Positions 45,148-55,899 of a stretch of 64,000 nt of DNA are shown here, piece after piece. The notes below the pieces were generated by a model, which saw only the letters and a list, made by a program, of their open reading frames with translations, ran no database searches and was not told the origin of the DNA. The DNA lies in NCBI RefSeq assembly GCF_005239225.2, contig NC_133295.1, positions 10,230,001-10,294,000 on the forward strand. Reading direction: 5' to 3'. Position numbers and translations under genes: made by a program. How positions within the stretch are numbered: the first letter of the stretch is position 1; each line of letters begins with the position of its first letter. This DNA comes from Populus alba (lineage: Eukaryota > Streptophyta > Magnoliopsida > Malpighiales > Salicaceae).

Positions 45148-46907
45148 AGGTACTGTTTCTAACATTATTGGACTAAGCTTTGTGTATTTGATGTGTTTAA
45201 GTTTTTGCATTTTTTATCTTTTTGTTAATATTTATTTCCATGTATTTTATAGAATTGTCTCATGCATCACCTGTATTTATTTTTGAAAGCACACACAAGC
45301 TTCTAGGTTAGGTGGGGAACTAGCGATCTGCCCTAAGACTATTGGTCAGGGTTCAGATGCGTGAAACACCCAACTCATATCTGAGTGCCTGCTTGGTAAT
45401 GGTGGGTATACGTGCCTTAACCATTCCTTGCAACGCCCCCATACTGTCTTTACGAAGAACGTCACTGGGCAGATATGAGACCCTTTTGAGACCAGATAGA
45501 AAACCTACCCATGTTCACATAATGAATAGAACCTGTCCTTAGGTTGTATGTGCTATTGTTATTTGCATAAGGACAAACCCTTCTTGAAGCATCTTGAACT
45601 CAAGACTTGTGGGTGACACATTGGCCGACACTCCGAAAATTTTCATTGTAGAGTTTGGGCAAAAATCACGATTCTTGTTCCATCATGCAAGAGTTACGAC
45701 CATATTGTCACCTCTCGAAGGGTGAGTTCGTCATATAGATTACATGTTCATACATTTGTCATGCATGCACCAGAATGAAAAGTAGGTCCCTTACGAGTCC
45801 GCAATACCTGACTTTGAACGATGAAAAGTATGAAAGATGAAGAGTGTGCTCGCTGAAAAGTCCATTGTTAAGAAGAGTTGGAGTTTCTAAAGACATGTGT
45901 GACTCGCCTCTAGCTTTCTCGAGCAGATACTGAAAAATAACTCTAGGAAAGCTTCTTTCCAACCGACCTATCATCTTTGTTCAAAACCCAACAATGACTC
46001 AGCCCGAAGAAATTGGGGGCAAAATTTGTCAAGAGCCAACCGAAGGGGAATTGCACTACCGGTGCATATTGGAGCCTATTCTTGTTCTGCCAAAAAAAAA
46101 AAAAACTTGGTTTGATCATGCCTGCAAAATTTCTTGATTTTTATTTCAACCTATTCCAGTTTTTGTTGGTAACTTGGCTCCAAAATTTCACAACACTTTC
46201 CTTGCCAAATGAGCCTTTCTTGTTAATAAGATCATGTGTTTATAACATACCTTCATTTTTGTTGTTGTTTCATGCAAATAACATATTGAGCATAATCTTT
46301 AAGCATGAAACCATCACACCAAGAATCTTTGGGTGTGTTTTCCTTTCTTTCAAAACTATGCATGATCGCACATGTTTACAAGGATTTTTGGGAATTCAAA
46401 GTTTAGTACATAAACTGAAATCATGTTGATGTTTGTCCAAAACAAACGAGTTCGGGAAATTCAAGTGATTCCTTAGAAAGGTAACCATGCACCTAGAAAA
46501 TCTAAAAAAAAAAAAAAAAAAAAGGAACCCATGAAGTGACTTCAAAAAGCTGAGTTTTTATCTGAATGAATAATGAGAAATCATATTGCATACTCGCATG
46601 AAAGCAAGGCTTACCGATCCTAAATGCATGCATTTGAGATGAAGAAAGGCCATCTTTGATAATCTTTTCACGAGGCTAAAATATATCCTTTGTAGTCCCC
46701 TTTTGAGCCTTATGCTTTTCTTGAGATAAATAACCTTGACTAGGATCACACCCCACACTGGGGGTAAGTGCGATGACATAGAGAAAACCTCAATTGATTG
46801 AAAATGCCCAAGCAATACTAGGGGCATAAAAGAAATTTCTCAATCATCAAAGGTGCCCAAACAAAGCTAGGGGGCATGAAGAAAATCCAAAGGATCCAAA
46901 AGTTTTG

Positions 46908-46942
<35 letters not shown>

Positions 46943-47910
46943 AAACAATATGATGATGCTCAAAACCATATGAAGAAAACAAAAGCAAAGAGAAAAAGCC
47001 CAAGCCCAACACAAGGGGGCACGATAGACAGTTTTCGAAGGACATTAAATGAAAAAAAGGTCAAGAAACAAGCACAAGTGATCCTTAGTCTTCAAATCCC
47101 TTAAACACCTTTTGAGCCTACAAATATCATTTTCTTCATAACCAAGAGCCCAAGCCTACATTACGTGCCTAATCAAGCCCTTTCTGATCAAAGGCAAGCA
47201 ATCTGGATCGGTAGGCAATGCTTTCTCATGTGAACCAATTCATTATTCGTGCAAATAAAATAAATGCTTTGAACCTCGGTTCTCAATAACCCTCAAATTG
47301 AGATTTAAACCTTTTCTGACAAACGAGAGGTCACTTCATATTTTTTACCAAAAGCCCAAAACAAGAAGTTTTCATCACTTCTGATAAACCTCTCCATAGG
47401 AATCACTTTGAATTTTTTAGAATGAGTTTGCTTTGAATCGATGTCAAAATAATTTTTTGTGTTTGGAATAACTTTGGAATTTCAAAAATTCTGCATGAAA
47501 ACAACTCCTTGTCAAACCTTCCTTCATATAGCCTCGTCCACAAACCCGAATTGAACACTTGGGGGCATGATCAAGCTAGGGAGCAATAAAGAAACATATG
47601 ATAGGGCAGGCTCCATGATTCCCATTCTAAGAAAATATCGAGCAAAGTTGGCAACCCTTGAGATAAAGGGGCGGAGGACAAAGAAGTACGATGATATCAA
47701 GTCTTTCCTAGAGGTAAAAATCACAAGAGATGACTCGAGTAAGCAAGAGCGAAGAAGCCATCGAAGTTCACTGCCAACACTCCAACTTTTGAGAAAAGAA
47801 ACACACCATGAAGAAAGGGGGACCTATTTTTCTCAGGTAAGTATACATGCATATTGATCATAATGCATTGCTTTTAACATTGTCAGGTCGGTGTTTCATC
47901 ATCATCTTTT
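45148..47910 (+). other. LARD internal non-coding region
   Basis: There is no coherent frame; the longest (46013-46429, 138 codons) has no family features. Scattered copies of a polypurine-like word occur: actgggggtaag (46755), actaggggcata (46817), gctagggggcatga (46869), caagggggcacga (47014) and cttgggggcatga (47560). They often follow tgcccaa or gcccaag. A-tracts of 18-31 bases lie near 46506 and 46911. Confidence 0.6.
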
Positions 47911-48120
47911 GGGTAGTGTGTTTTCTAACCCTACCTCATTTTGAGTGCGCCTTTGAGCTCTCACCTCTTTTTGTGAGCGCCTTTGAGCTATCATCTCGGG
48001 TAGTGCGTTTTTCTAACCCTACCTCATTTCGAGTGCGCCGTTGAGCCCTCACTTCTCAGGTAGCACGTTTTCTAACCCTACCTCATTTCGAGTGCGCCTT
48101 TGAGCCCTCGCCAACATTTT
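47911..48120 (+). repeat. LARD sub-array A (about 61-87 bp units)
   Basis: Three units start at about 47911, 47998 and 48059. They share ggtag(t/c)(g/a)(t/c)gttttctaaccctacc, ctcatttcgagtgcgcc and ttgagccctcacc. Within a unit gggtag and ctaaccc are inverted repeats. The first unit is longer through an internal duplication of gagcgcctttgagct. Confidence 0.9.
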
Positions 48121-48122
48121 TC

Positions 48123-48917
48123 TTGGGTAGGTCACCCATTACAATGAGACCACACTTCATATTCTTTCCATCTGGGTAGGTCACCCATCATAATGAGACC
48201 ATTTTTTTCACACTTTCCACCTGGGGTTGGTCACCCATGACAATGAGACCGCGTTCTTCATATTTTTTCCATCTGGGTTGGTCACCCATTACAATGAGAC
48301 CACACTTCATATTTTTTCCATTTTTGGGTAGGTCACCCATTACAATGAGACCGCACTTCATATTCTTTCTATTTGGGTAGGTCGCCCATCACAACGAGAC
48401 CGTTCATCATATTTTTTCCATCTGGGTTGGTCACCCATTACAATGAGACCACATTTCATATTTTTTCCATTTTTGGGTAGGTCACCCATTACAATGAGAC
48501 CGCACTTCATATTCTTTCTATTTGGGTAGGTCGCCCATCACAACGAGACCGTTCATCATATTTTTTCCATTTGGGTAGGTCACCCATTACAATGAGACTC
48601 CACTTCATATTTTTTCCATTTTCGGGTAGGTCACCCATGACAATGAGACCGCACTTCATCATATTTTTTCCATCTGGGTAGGTCACCCATTACAATAAGA
48701 CCACACTCCATCATATTTTTTCCATTTGGGTAGGTCACCCATTATAATGAGACCGCACATCACATTCTTTCTATTTGGGTAGGTCGCCCATCACAACAAG
48801 ACCACCTTTTCATATTCTTTCCACGTGGGTAGGTCACCCATTACAATGAGACCACACTTCTTCACATTTTTTCCATTTTTGGGTCGGTCACCCATACAAT
48901 GAGACCAGCATTTTTCC
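48123..48917 (+). repeat. LARD sub-array B (about 50 bp, 16 units)
   Basis: Sixteen units of about 49-53 bp have the core gggtaggtcacccattacaa, then tgagaccacacttcatatt and a ttttttccat tail. Variants replace aggtcaccc by aggtcgccc or ttggtcaccc. Units 4-6 (about 48274-48422) are copied almost unchanged as units 7-9 (about 48423-48571), a roughly 149-bp higher-order repeat. Confidence 0.95.
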
Positions 48918-49234
48918 AGGGTTAGTCACCCGTACAATGAGACCAGCATTTTTCTAGGGTTCGTCACCCGTACAATGAGACCAACATAGGGTTCGTCACC
49001 CGTACAATGAGACCAACATAGGGTTCGTCACCCGTACAATGAGACCAGCTTTTTCATAGGGTTCGTCACCCGTACAATGAGACCAACATAGGGTTCGTCA
49101 CCCGTACAATGAGACCGGCTTTTTTCTAGGGTTCGTCACCCGTACAATGAGACCAGCAGCACTAGGGTTCGTCACCCGTACAATGAGACCAGCATTTTTC
49201 TAGGGTTAGTCACCCGTACAATGAGACCAGAATG
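48918..49234 (+). repeat. LARD sub-array C (32-38 bp, 9 units)
   Basis: Nine units of agggtt(c/a)gtcacccgtacaa then tgagacca followed by a short variable tail (gcatttttct, acat, gcagcact). The tail length sets the 32-, 36- or 38-bp period. The array evidently derives from sub-array B by loss of the long T-rich tail. Confidence 0.95.
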
Positions 49235-49553
49235 AGGTCGCCAGATGGGATCTCATGTAGCTTTGGTTAAAGGGAATCGCCAGATGAGATTTCAGGTTGA
49301 CCGAGTTACACATATTTTCGTTCCAGTTGAATAAGGTCGCCAGATGGGATCTCATGTAGCTTTGGTTAAAGGGAATCGCCAGATGGGATTTCAGGTTAAC
49401 CGAGTTACACAGTTTAGTTCCAGTTGAATGAGGTCGCCAGATGGGATCTCATGTAGCTTTGGTTAAAGGGAATCGCCAGATGGGATTTCAGGTTAACCGA
49501 GTTACGCAATATTTTCGTTCCAGTTGAATGAGGTCGCCAGATGGGATCTCAGG
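49235..49553 (+). repeat. LARD sub-array D (about 99 bp, 3.2 units)
   Basis: Units start at 49235, 49334 and 49431, with a partial at 49531. Each contains aggtcgccagatgggatctc, tagctttggttaaaggga, atcgccagatgggatttc and cgagttacac. So each unit itself holds two diverged copies of a cgccagatgggat half-unit. Confidence 0.95.
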
Positions 49554-49561
49554 TAAACCCA

Positions 49562-49750
49562 ATGTGTGGGCAGGTCGCCCGTGAAAATAGACTATTGGGA
49601 GAGTGTGGGTCGGTCGCCCGTGAAAATAGACTAGGGTGAGTATGTGTGGGTCGGTCGCCCGTAAAAATAGATTTGAGTGAGTATGCGTGGGCAGGTCGCC
49701 CGTGAAAACAGATCAGTGTGAGTGTGTAGGCAGGTCGCCCAAGATAATGA
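49562..49750 (+). repeat. LARD sub-array E (about 40 bp, 5 units)
   Basis: Units start near 49564, 49603, 49644, 49685 and 49723, with consensus gtgtggg(c/t)(a/c)ggtcgcccgtg then aaaatagac. The core ggtcgccc links it to sub-arrays B and D. Confidence 0.93.
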
Positions 49751-49824
49751 AATCATTTTCCTTTTGTTTTCTTTACAAAGCTTACTATGCAAAATTTTAA
49801 GGAGTTTTGCTTCGTAAGCATTGT

Positions 49825-49834
49825 AAAGAGGGGG
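49825..49834 (+). other. LARD polypurine tract
   Basis: AAAGAGGGGG, four bases before the 3' LTR, is the expected plus-strand primer site. Confidence 0.85.
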
Positions 49835-49838
49835 CATC

Positions 49839-51795
49839 TGTTGCTACCCAATTTTTGACCCATGTTTTGATATATTTTCAAAAAATCCAAAAAATTGAGA
49901 AAAAAAAAGAAAATCAAAAAAATATGTTTTTTAATATATTTCCGTCATTTTAGCATTTTCAACGTCGTCTAAAAAAGAATTTAAATTGTTAAAAGACTTT
50001 CGAACGCGTTCGACTTTTCACGCGTCATTTTTAAAATCATTGATTTTCCGCATTTTGAGTCGACGTTGATATTGCTTGTTTTCAAAAAAATATAAAAAAA
50101 AAATAAGAAAAATCAAAATTTACAAAAAAGAAAGAAGTTGAGGGACCAAGTTGAAAAACCTAGCAACATTTTGCCTATAAATACTGGTTTCCTCAACACT
50201 TTCAAGTGGGGGGCAATTTTGACAACATAAAAAAAAATACAGAAAACCCTAACCTAAACCCTCTCATGCACAGCCGCCCCTTCCCGAAAAATCCAAACAC
50301 AGCCGCCGCCCCTGGTTGGAATTTTTTGTTTCCTACAGCCGCCAGCCACAAACACAAGCCAAACGGCAGCCATCTCCCCCTTCACCGACTCCCACTCACA
50401 GCCGACCCCAACAGCCCCATCACAGGTCTTCTTCCCTCTCAGCCGTCCCCTCAATCCTCCACGTCGTTCCCCCATTTTCTTCTCTTTTCCAGCCAACAAA
50501 ACCGGAGCAGCCACCACAGCCGTTTCTCTCCTTCTCTGCCATTCTGGGCACCTCCCCCCCGACCATTTTGTTTCCCCTTTCTCCTCTCGGCTGCGGTCTC
50601 CCTTTTCTTCTTCTCCATCAGCGACCAAACCAGGTCCTCCCTCCATCCGAAACTTCCCCCTCAGCAGCCTCTTCTTCGGCGGTTCCTTCAACAGCAACGG
50701 CGAAGCAGCACCGAGAACCAGCCGCCCACAGATCCACCGGCCACCGACAGCTGCAGACTGGACAAAACCCAAAGAGCCAGCAGCGCCGTCCACACTCTCT
50801 CGGCCTGCCCCCCCAACACAGATCGGCCACAGAGTCGTCCGCCTACACAGATCGGCCACCGGCAGCAGCATACCCGCCGCCAGAACTGCCCAACATCGGT
50901 CACCGAAGCCGGCCAGTAGCCGGATCTGTCACCAGCAGAGGAAAACAAACCGAAAAAAGGAAGGGATAATCAGATCTGAAAAGTAAAGAAAAATTAAAAT
51001 CGACTGGATGTGGTGTTTGTTTGGCTTTGCAGGTGACACTATCCTCACTGCCGGCAATGAAGGGAAGAGGGGAGGAGGTCGTTGCAGACCCCCCTGTTTC
51101 CGGTTGGTTTCACGGCGGCGCGTGGGTCCACGCGCCGCCACTGTCCCTGCTGTTCCAGAGGTCTTCACAGCACTATTCCAGCGACTCAGAGGTTTCCAGC
51201 ACTGTCCCGGATTGTTTTGGGTCATTTTTTGTAATTTTAGAATTGTTTAATGTAATATTTATTTAGTTTTGAGTTTTTTGTGATTTTGTATTTTGTAAAT
51301 ATGGATGTAAAAGAAAAGAAAAGAAAAAGAAAAAAAAGAAAACAAAAGAAAAGAAACAAAAATAAAATAGTGAAAGTGTATGTGTGTGCTTGTATTTTGT
51401 TTTATTTATTTGTACATATTTTTTAATGATAAAATTGCAAATATATTAAAGAAGAATTTAATATTTTGATCGGATCACGGTTAAGAATTATTAACTTATA
51501 CGTAAGTGATATTTCTAATTTTCCGATGAAAAGACAATTATTAAAACTTCTTTAACACAACAAATTCGCGAAGCAGATTACCTTAGGTAGGGTGCGTTAG
51601 GGGTGCTAATACCTTCCCTAACCACAACCAGTCCCGTACCCGTGAATCTCTGACGAGACCAGTACATCCGGTTTTCTAGTAGCCTGCAATCAATTACTAG
51701 GTGGCGACTCCAACGAACCAAATTGAAGCAAACAACAACATACGAGAAAAATCGCCAGCCCGATGCCGCGCGCTGATTTTTTTTGGGGTGCGACA
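49839..51795 (+). repeat. LARD 3' LTR
   Basis: 1957 bp, nearly identical to the 5' LTR. Differences include a shorter aaaagaaaag tract, one fewer T near 51294, and an inverted centre of the palindrome at 51114-51139. Confidence 0.95.
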
Positions 51796-52422
51796 AGAGA
51801 CACGGCCAAGGATATCTGGGATTCTTTAAGGCAAAAGTATCAAGGCACGACAAGGGTTAAACGTGCTCAGTTGCAAGCACTACGCAAAGAATGGGAGATA
51901 CTACAAATGAAAACTGGTGAATCTGTAAACGAGTACTTTGCTCGTACTCTTACAATAGCCAACAAGAAAAGAATTCACGGGGAGAAAATGGATGATGTTG
52001 CTGTCATTGAGAAGATTCTGCGCTCTATGACTACAAAATTTGATTATATAGTCTGTGCAATTGAGGAGTCCAATGATGTGGAAACAATGTCCATTGATGG
52101 ACTGCAGAGCAGTCTCTTAGTTCATGAACAACGTATGAATTATCATACGATTAATGAAGAACAGGCCTTGAAGGTGACTTATGGTGACACTACAGGTGGA
52201 AGAGGAAGGGGCCGAGGAGTTTTTCGAGGAAGAGGAAGAGGGCGCAGCAGCAGACAATTTTTTGATAAGTCAAATGTGGATTGCTATTACTGCCATGAAT
52301 TTGGACATTTCCAGTATGATTGTCCAAAGAGGGAGCTCAGGGAAAATTTTACAGATGCCAGTGAAGAAATGTTGCTGATGGCATATACAGATGACATAAA
52401 AATCAGTTCACATGAGGACTAG

Positions 52423-55400
52423 TTTTTGGACTCGGGATACAGTAACCACATGTGTGGAACGAAGGAGCTTTTCTGCGTTTTTGATGAACATTTCAGAGAG
52501 ACAGTGAAGCTTGGAAATGGCTCAAGCTTAACAGTCATGGGGAAAGGGAATGTAAGGGTTCGATTCAATGACAAGACTCAAGTTATCACTGGTGTTTTCT
52601 TTGTGCCTGGTCTAAAGAGCAATCTGCTGAGTATTGGTCAACTCCAAGAGAAGGGTCTTGCAATTCTAATTCAAAATGGGAAATGTAAGATTTATCACCC
52701 TACTCAAGGATTGATCATTGAGACCACAATGTCATCAAATAGATTGTTCATTCTACTTGCTCAATGTCAAACAAATGAGCAAACTTGCTGCAATGCAATG
52801 ACTGAAGAATCAGCTAGGGTGTGGCATCGCAGATATGGTCATCTGCATTACAATGGATTGAAAACCCTTCAGAAGAAAAATATAGTGCATGGATTGCCTC
52901 AAATCCAAGAGCCTGCGAAGCTGTGTGAAGAGTGTATGCTAGGGAAGCAGCCAAGGGATCCCTTTCCAAATCACAGCACTTGGAGAGCAACAAAAGTGCT
53001 TCAACTGGTGCATGCAGATATCTGCGGACCAATCAGCCCCATCTCAACCAGTAACAAAAGGTATTTCCTCAGTTTTATTGATGACTTCAGTAGGAAAATA
53101 TGGGTCCATTTCTTAACTGAGAAATCAGAAGCATTCAATGTCTTTAGAAGTTTTAAGAATTCTGTTGAGAAGGAATCAGGGACCTATTTGGGTGGATTAA
53201 GGACCGATCGTGGTGGTGAGTTCAACTCCAATGAATTCAAAAATTTATGTGTTGAACATGGAATACGAAGGCAATTAACAGCAGCATTCACACCACAACA
53301 AAATGGTATGGCCGAAAGAAAGAATCGAACCATTATGAATATGGTTCGAAGCATGCTAACCGAGAAAAAACTTCCAAAAATTTTCTGGCCTGAAGGTGTT
53401 AATTGGTTAGTTCATGTACTGAATCGTAGTCCCACGTTTGCTGTGAAAAATATCACCCCAGAAGAAGCATGGAGTACAATCAAGCCTTCAGTCTCATATT
53501 TCAGGATTTTTGGATGTATTGCATATGTTCATATTCCTGACAATAAGAGAACAAAGCTTGACAATAAAAGCTTAAAGTGTGTTTTACTTGGTGTTAGTGA
53601 AGAATCAAAGGCCTACCGATTGTTTGATCCAATCTCCAAAAAGATTATCATCAGCCGAGATGTGAAGTTTGAAGAAGAAGGAACCTGGGATTGGAATCAA
53701 ACTCATGCAGATACCACCTTGACTGATCTCGACTGGGGTGACAACAATCCAGATAACATGGGTGCAGCAACAAGGAGAAGCAGTGAAGATGATGAAACTG
53801 ATAATGCAACCGATAGCATGGGCCCAACAGAAATTAATGACAGTGTAGATGAATCAGGTGCAGCTATAACATTCAATGAAGATGTCACAGCCATATCAGT
53901 TCCTGACAGGGGAACCAAGTCTACAGTCACAGGTGACAGACATTCAATAGAGGGCAGACTAAGAAGATCACCAGGCTGGATGCAGGACTATGAATGTGGG
54001 GATGACTTGTCTGAAGAAGAAGATGATTATGCTTTTTTGGCTTTCTATGCAGGCAGTCCCATAAGTGATCCTTTGAGCTATAATGAAGCAATGAAAAGTA
54101 AAAAGTGGCAGAAAGCCATGGAAGCAGAAATTGAGGCAATTGAGAAGAACAACACTTGGCAGCTCACTATGCTACCAAAAGAAGGAAAATTGGTGGGAGT
54201 GAAATGGATCTTTAAGACAAAACTTAAAGAAAATGGTGAGGTTGACAAGCACAAAGCTCGTCTCGTAGCAAAGGGATACACGCAACAACATGGCATAGAT
54301 TACGAAGAAGTCTTTGCACCGGTAGCTCGTCTAGACACAATTCGGTTGATCATATCACTTGCAGCTCAGAAAAAGTGGGTTATCTATCAGCTGGATGTCA
54401 AGTCAGCCTTTCTACATGGTGAGTTAAATGAAGAAGTCTATATTGAGCAACCTCCTGGCTTTGTGACAAAGGGAAAAGAACAGATGGTATACAAGCTAAA
54501 GAAAGCATTGTATGGACTTAAGCAGGCACCTCGTGCATGGTACAGTCGAATTGAATCGTATTTCACAGCTCAAGGTTTCAAGAAATGTCCCTATGAACAT
54601 ACATTGTTCATCAAAACAGGAGGTGAAGGTAAACTTCTAGTTGTGTGCCTTTATGTTGATGATTTATTATACACTGGAAATGATGACAGTATGTTTGCTG
54701 AATTTAAACAATCCATGATGAGTGAGTTTGAAATGACTGATTTGGGAAGGATGCACTATTTTTTGGGAATTGAGGTTCAGCAAAATTCAACTGGTATCTT
54801 TATTGGGCAGAAGAAATACGCACAGCAGGTATTGGAGAAGTTTAAGATGAATGAATGCAACTCTGTTACTAATCCTATTGTCCCAGGAACAAAGTTGTGC
54901 AAGGATCATGGTGGAACTAAAATAGACAGTACACTATACAAACAAATCGTGGGTAGCTTGATGTATTTAACTCACACACGCCCCGATATTATGTTTGTAG
55001 TATGTCTACTCAGCAGATATATGGAATGTCCCACTGAACTACACTTAATGGCTGCTAAGAGGGTATTTAGATACTTAAAAGGAACCATCAATTTCGGGGT
55101 GCTCTACAGGAAAGGAGGATCTGAAAGTCTTAGTGCATACTCAGATAGTGACTACGCTGGTGATGTTGAAGATCGCAAAAGTACCTCAGGCTATATATTT
55201 ATGTTCAGTTCAGGAGCAATTTCATGGTCATCGAAAAAACAACCCATAGTGACACTTTCCACTACTGAAGCTGAGTTTATCTCAGCAACATCATGTGCGT
55301 GCCAGGCTATATGGCTGCGAAGAATTCTGCAACAATTGGGACAAAATCAAGAGGAATCTACAACAATCCACTGTGACAATAGCTCTGCCATTAAGCTCTG

Positions 55401-55608
55401 CAAAAATCCAGTACTACACGGACGCAGCAAACATATTGATGTTCGTTTTCATTTCATTCGAGAGCTCACCAACATGGAGGTCGTGGAAGTAATACACTGC
55501 AACACTCAGAATCAGATTGCAGACATAATGACAAAACCATTGAAGAATGATGCTTTTGTGAAGCTGCGTGGTTTAATGGGAATCTGCTCTATGCCCAGTA
55601 TAAACTGA
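52423..55608 (+). CDS. pol: Copia Pol polyprotein (PR-IN-RT-RNaseH)
   Basis: An open frame of about 1,061 codons lies in the same frame as gag and directly follows its TAG; there is no ATG at its beginning, so it depends on readthrough or is cut off from translation. The protease has LDSGYSNHM with catalytic DSG (residues 2-4). The integrase zinc-finger WHRRYGH is at about 132, followed by a CxxC. The core triad is visible as HADICGP (about 197), TDRGGEF (about 260) and NGMAERKNR (about 292). RT covers about 580-800, with [11 protein letters not shown] and CLYVDDLL (YVDD at about 743). RNase H begins near [10 protein letters not shown] (about 905) and ends in DIMTKPL. Domain order IN-RT defines Ty1/copia. 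All motifs are intact apart from the preceding stop. Confidence 0.95.
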   Translation, partial: FLDSGYSNHMCGTKELFCVFDEHFRETVKLGNGSSLTVMGKGNVRVRFNDKTQVITGVFFVPGLKSNLLSIGQLQEKGLAILIQNGKCKIYHPTQGLIIETTMSSNRLFILLAQCQTNEQTCCNAMTEESARVWHRRYGHLHYNGLKTLQKKNIVHGLPQIQEPAKLCEECMLGKQPRDPFPNHSTWRATKVLQLVHADICGPISPISTSNKRYFLSFIDDFSRKIWVHFLTEKSEAFNVFRSFKNSVEKESGTYLGGLRTDRGGEFNSNEFKNLCVEHGIRRQLTAAFTPQQNGMAERKNRTIMNMVRSMLTEKKLPKIFWPEGVNWLVHVLNRSPTFAVKNITPEEAWSTIKPSVSYFRIFGCIAYVHIPDNKRTKLDNKSLKCVLLGVSEESKAYRLFDPISKKIIISRDVKFEEEGTWDWNQTHADTTLTDLDWGDNNPDNMGAATRRSSEDDETDNATDSMGPTEINDSVDESGAAITFNEDVTAISVPDRGTKSTVTGDRHSIEGRLRRSPGWMQDYECGDDLSEEEDDYAFLAFYAGSPISDPLSYNEAMKSKKWQKAMEAEIEAIEKNNTWQLTMLPKEGKLVGVKWIFKTKLKENGEVDKHKARLVAKGYTQQHGIDYEEVFAPVARLDTIRLIISLAAQKKWVIYQLDVKSAFLHGELNEEVYIEQPPGFVTKGKEQMVYKLKKALYGLKQAPRAWYSRIESYFTAQGFKKCPYEHTLFIKTGGEGKLLVVCLYVDDLLYTGNDDSMFAEFKQSMMSEFEMTDLGRMHYFLGIEVQQNSTGIFIGQKKYAQQVLEKFKMNECNSVTNPIVPGTKLCKDHGGTKIDSTLYKQIVGSLMYLTHTRPDIMFVVCLLSRYMECPTELHLMAAKRVFRYLKGTINFGVLYRKGGSESLSAYSDSDYAGDVEDRKSTSGYIFMFSSGAISWSSKKQPIVTLSTTEAEFISATSCACQAIWLRRILQQLGQNQEESTTIHCDNSSAIKLCKNPVLHGRSKHIDVRFHFIRELTNMEVVEVIHCNTQNQIADIMTKPLKNDAFVKLRGLMGICSMPSIN

Positions 55609-55627
55609 TGCAACTGGCATGCAGTTT

Positions 55628-55636
55628 AAATGAGGA
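55628..55636 (+). other. Copia polypurine tract
   Basis: AAATGAGGA immediately before the 3' LTR; slightly imperfect but in the required place. Confidence 0.7.
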
Positions 55637-55894
55637 TGTTGAAATAATGTTTTAAGTTGCAGTTCATTTCATTGTTATTTTTCAACTTTGAATTATTCTT
55701 TCTGTTTGTTATGCATATTCCTATTTAATAGGACCACTCAGCTTAGCTTGATCTGGTCTTATCTGTTTCCTTTTCTTTAGGAATTGTTGAGCTAGACTTC
55801 TGCAATTCTGTTATTCCTTGTAAGGCTATTTATAGCCAATTCCAGTTAATGAATAAGATAAGTTTCTTTTGACTTATCTTCTCTGAAATCAACA
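55637..55894 (+). repeat. Copia 3' LTR
   Basis: 258 bp, two differences from the 5' LTR, followed by the AGGTA target duplication. Confidence 0.97.
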
Positions 55895-55899
55895 AGGTA

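Larger units (their letters stand above)
43164..51795 (+). mobile_element. Nested Tat/Ogre-like LARD, 8632 bp, no gag-pol
   Basis: LTRs of 1963 bp (43164-45126) and 1957 bp (49839-51795) begin TGTTGCTACC and end GTGCGACA. The perfect target duplication AGAGA lies at 43159-43163 and 51796-51800, inside copia gag. A primer binding site (TGGCGACTCCACTGGGGA) and a polypurine tract are present, so retrotransposition could be complemented in trans. The 4.7-kb interior encodes no protease, RT or integrase. It consists of 2.7 kb of non-coding sequence and about 1.9 kb of tandem repeats next to the 3' LTR. This matches large retrotransposon derivatives. Placement in the Tat/Ogre branch of Ty3/gypsy rests on the primer site, the aggtggcgactcc block near the LTR end, and the repeat-bearing 3' region known for that branch. 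Confidence 0.9.
42898..52422 (+). pseudogene. gag: Copia gag gene, split by nested element
   Basis: The gene starts at ATG 42898 and runs to 43163, then resumes in the same frame at 51801 after the nested element and its duplicated AGAGA, ending at TAG 52420-52422. The N-terminal part contains PSIPKFDGHYDHWSMLMENF, typical of copia capsid proteins. The C-terminal part has an Arg/Gly-rich stretch at about 52195-52250 and a CCHC zinc knuckle (C-x2-C-x4-H-x4-C) at about 52279-52322. Total coding length outside the insertion is about 295 codons. As it stands no Gag can be made from this copy. Confidence 0.93.
42533..55894 (+). mobile_element. Ty1/copia LTR retrotransposon with nested insertion
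   Basis: Two 258-bp LTRs (42533-42790 and 55637-55894) start TGTTGAAA, end ATCAACA and differ at only two positions by eye. A perfect 5-bp target duplication AGGTA lies at 42528-42532 and 55895-55899. Primer binding site, gag, protease, integrase, reverse transcriptase, RNase H and polypurine tract follow in copia order. The gag gene is split by the 8632-bp element at 43164-51795; without it the copia element would be about 4.7 kb, a normal size. Damage seen: the insertion, and an in-frame TAG between gag and pol. The few LTR differences mean a recent insertion. Confidence 0.97.

Noticed and set aside
48918..49234. Regular 32-38 bp direct repeats resembling a CRISPR array
   Set aside because: There are no unique spacers; the whole unit repeats. 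The DNA is plant nuclear and the array lies inside an LTR element.
50254..50871. 205-codon minus-strand frame in the 3' LTR
   Set aside because: Interrupted in the near-identical 5' LTR (split at about 43943/44196) and made of Gly/Arg-rich low-complexity sequence.
52420..52428. Programmed readthrough of the gag-pol stop
   Set aside because: The bases after TAG (TTTTTG) do not fit the CARYYA readthrough context known from plant viruses, so I treat it as probable mutation pending comparison with siblings.
52814..54296. Minus-strand frames of 70-75 codons across pol
   Set aside because: Shadows of the conserved plus-strand Pol frame.
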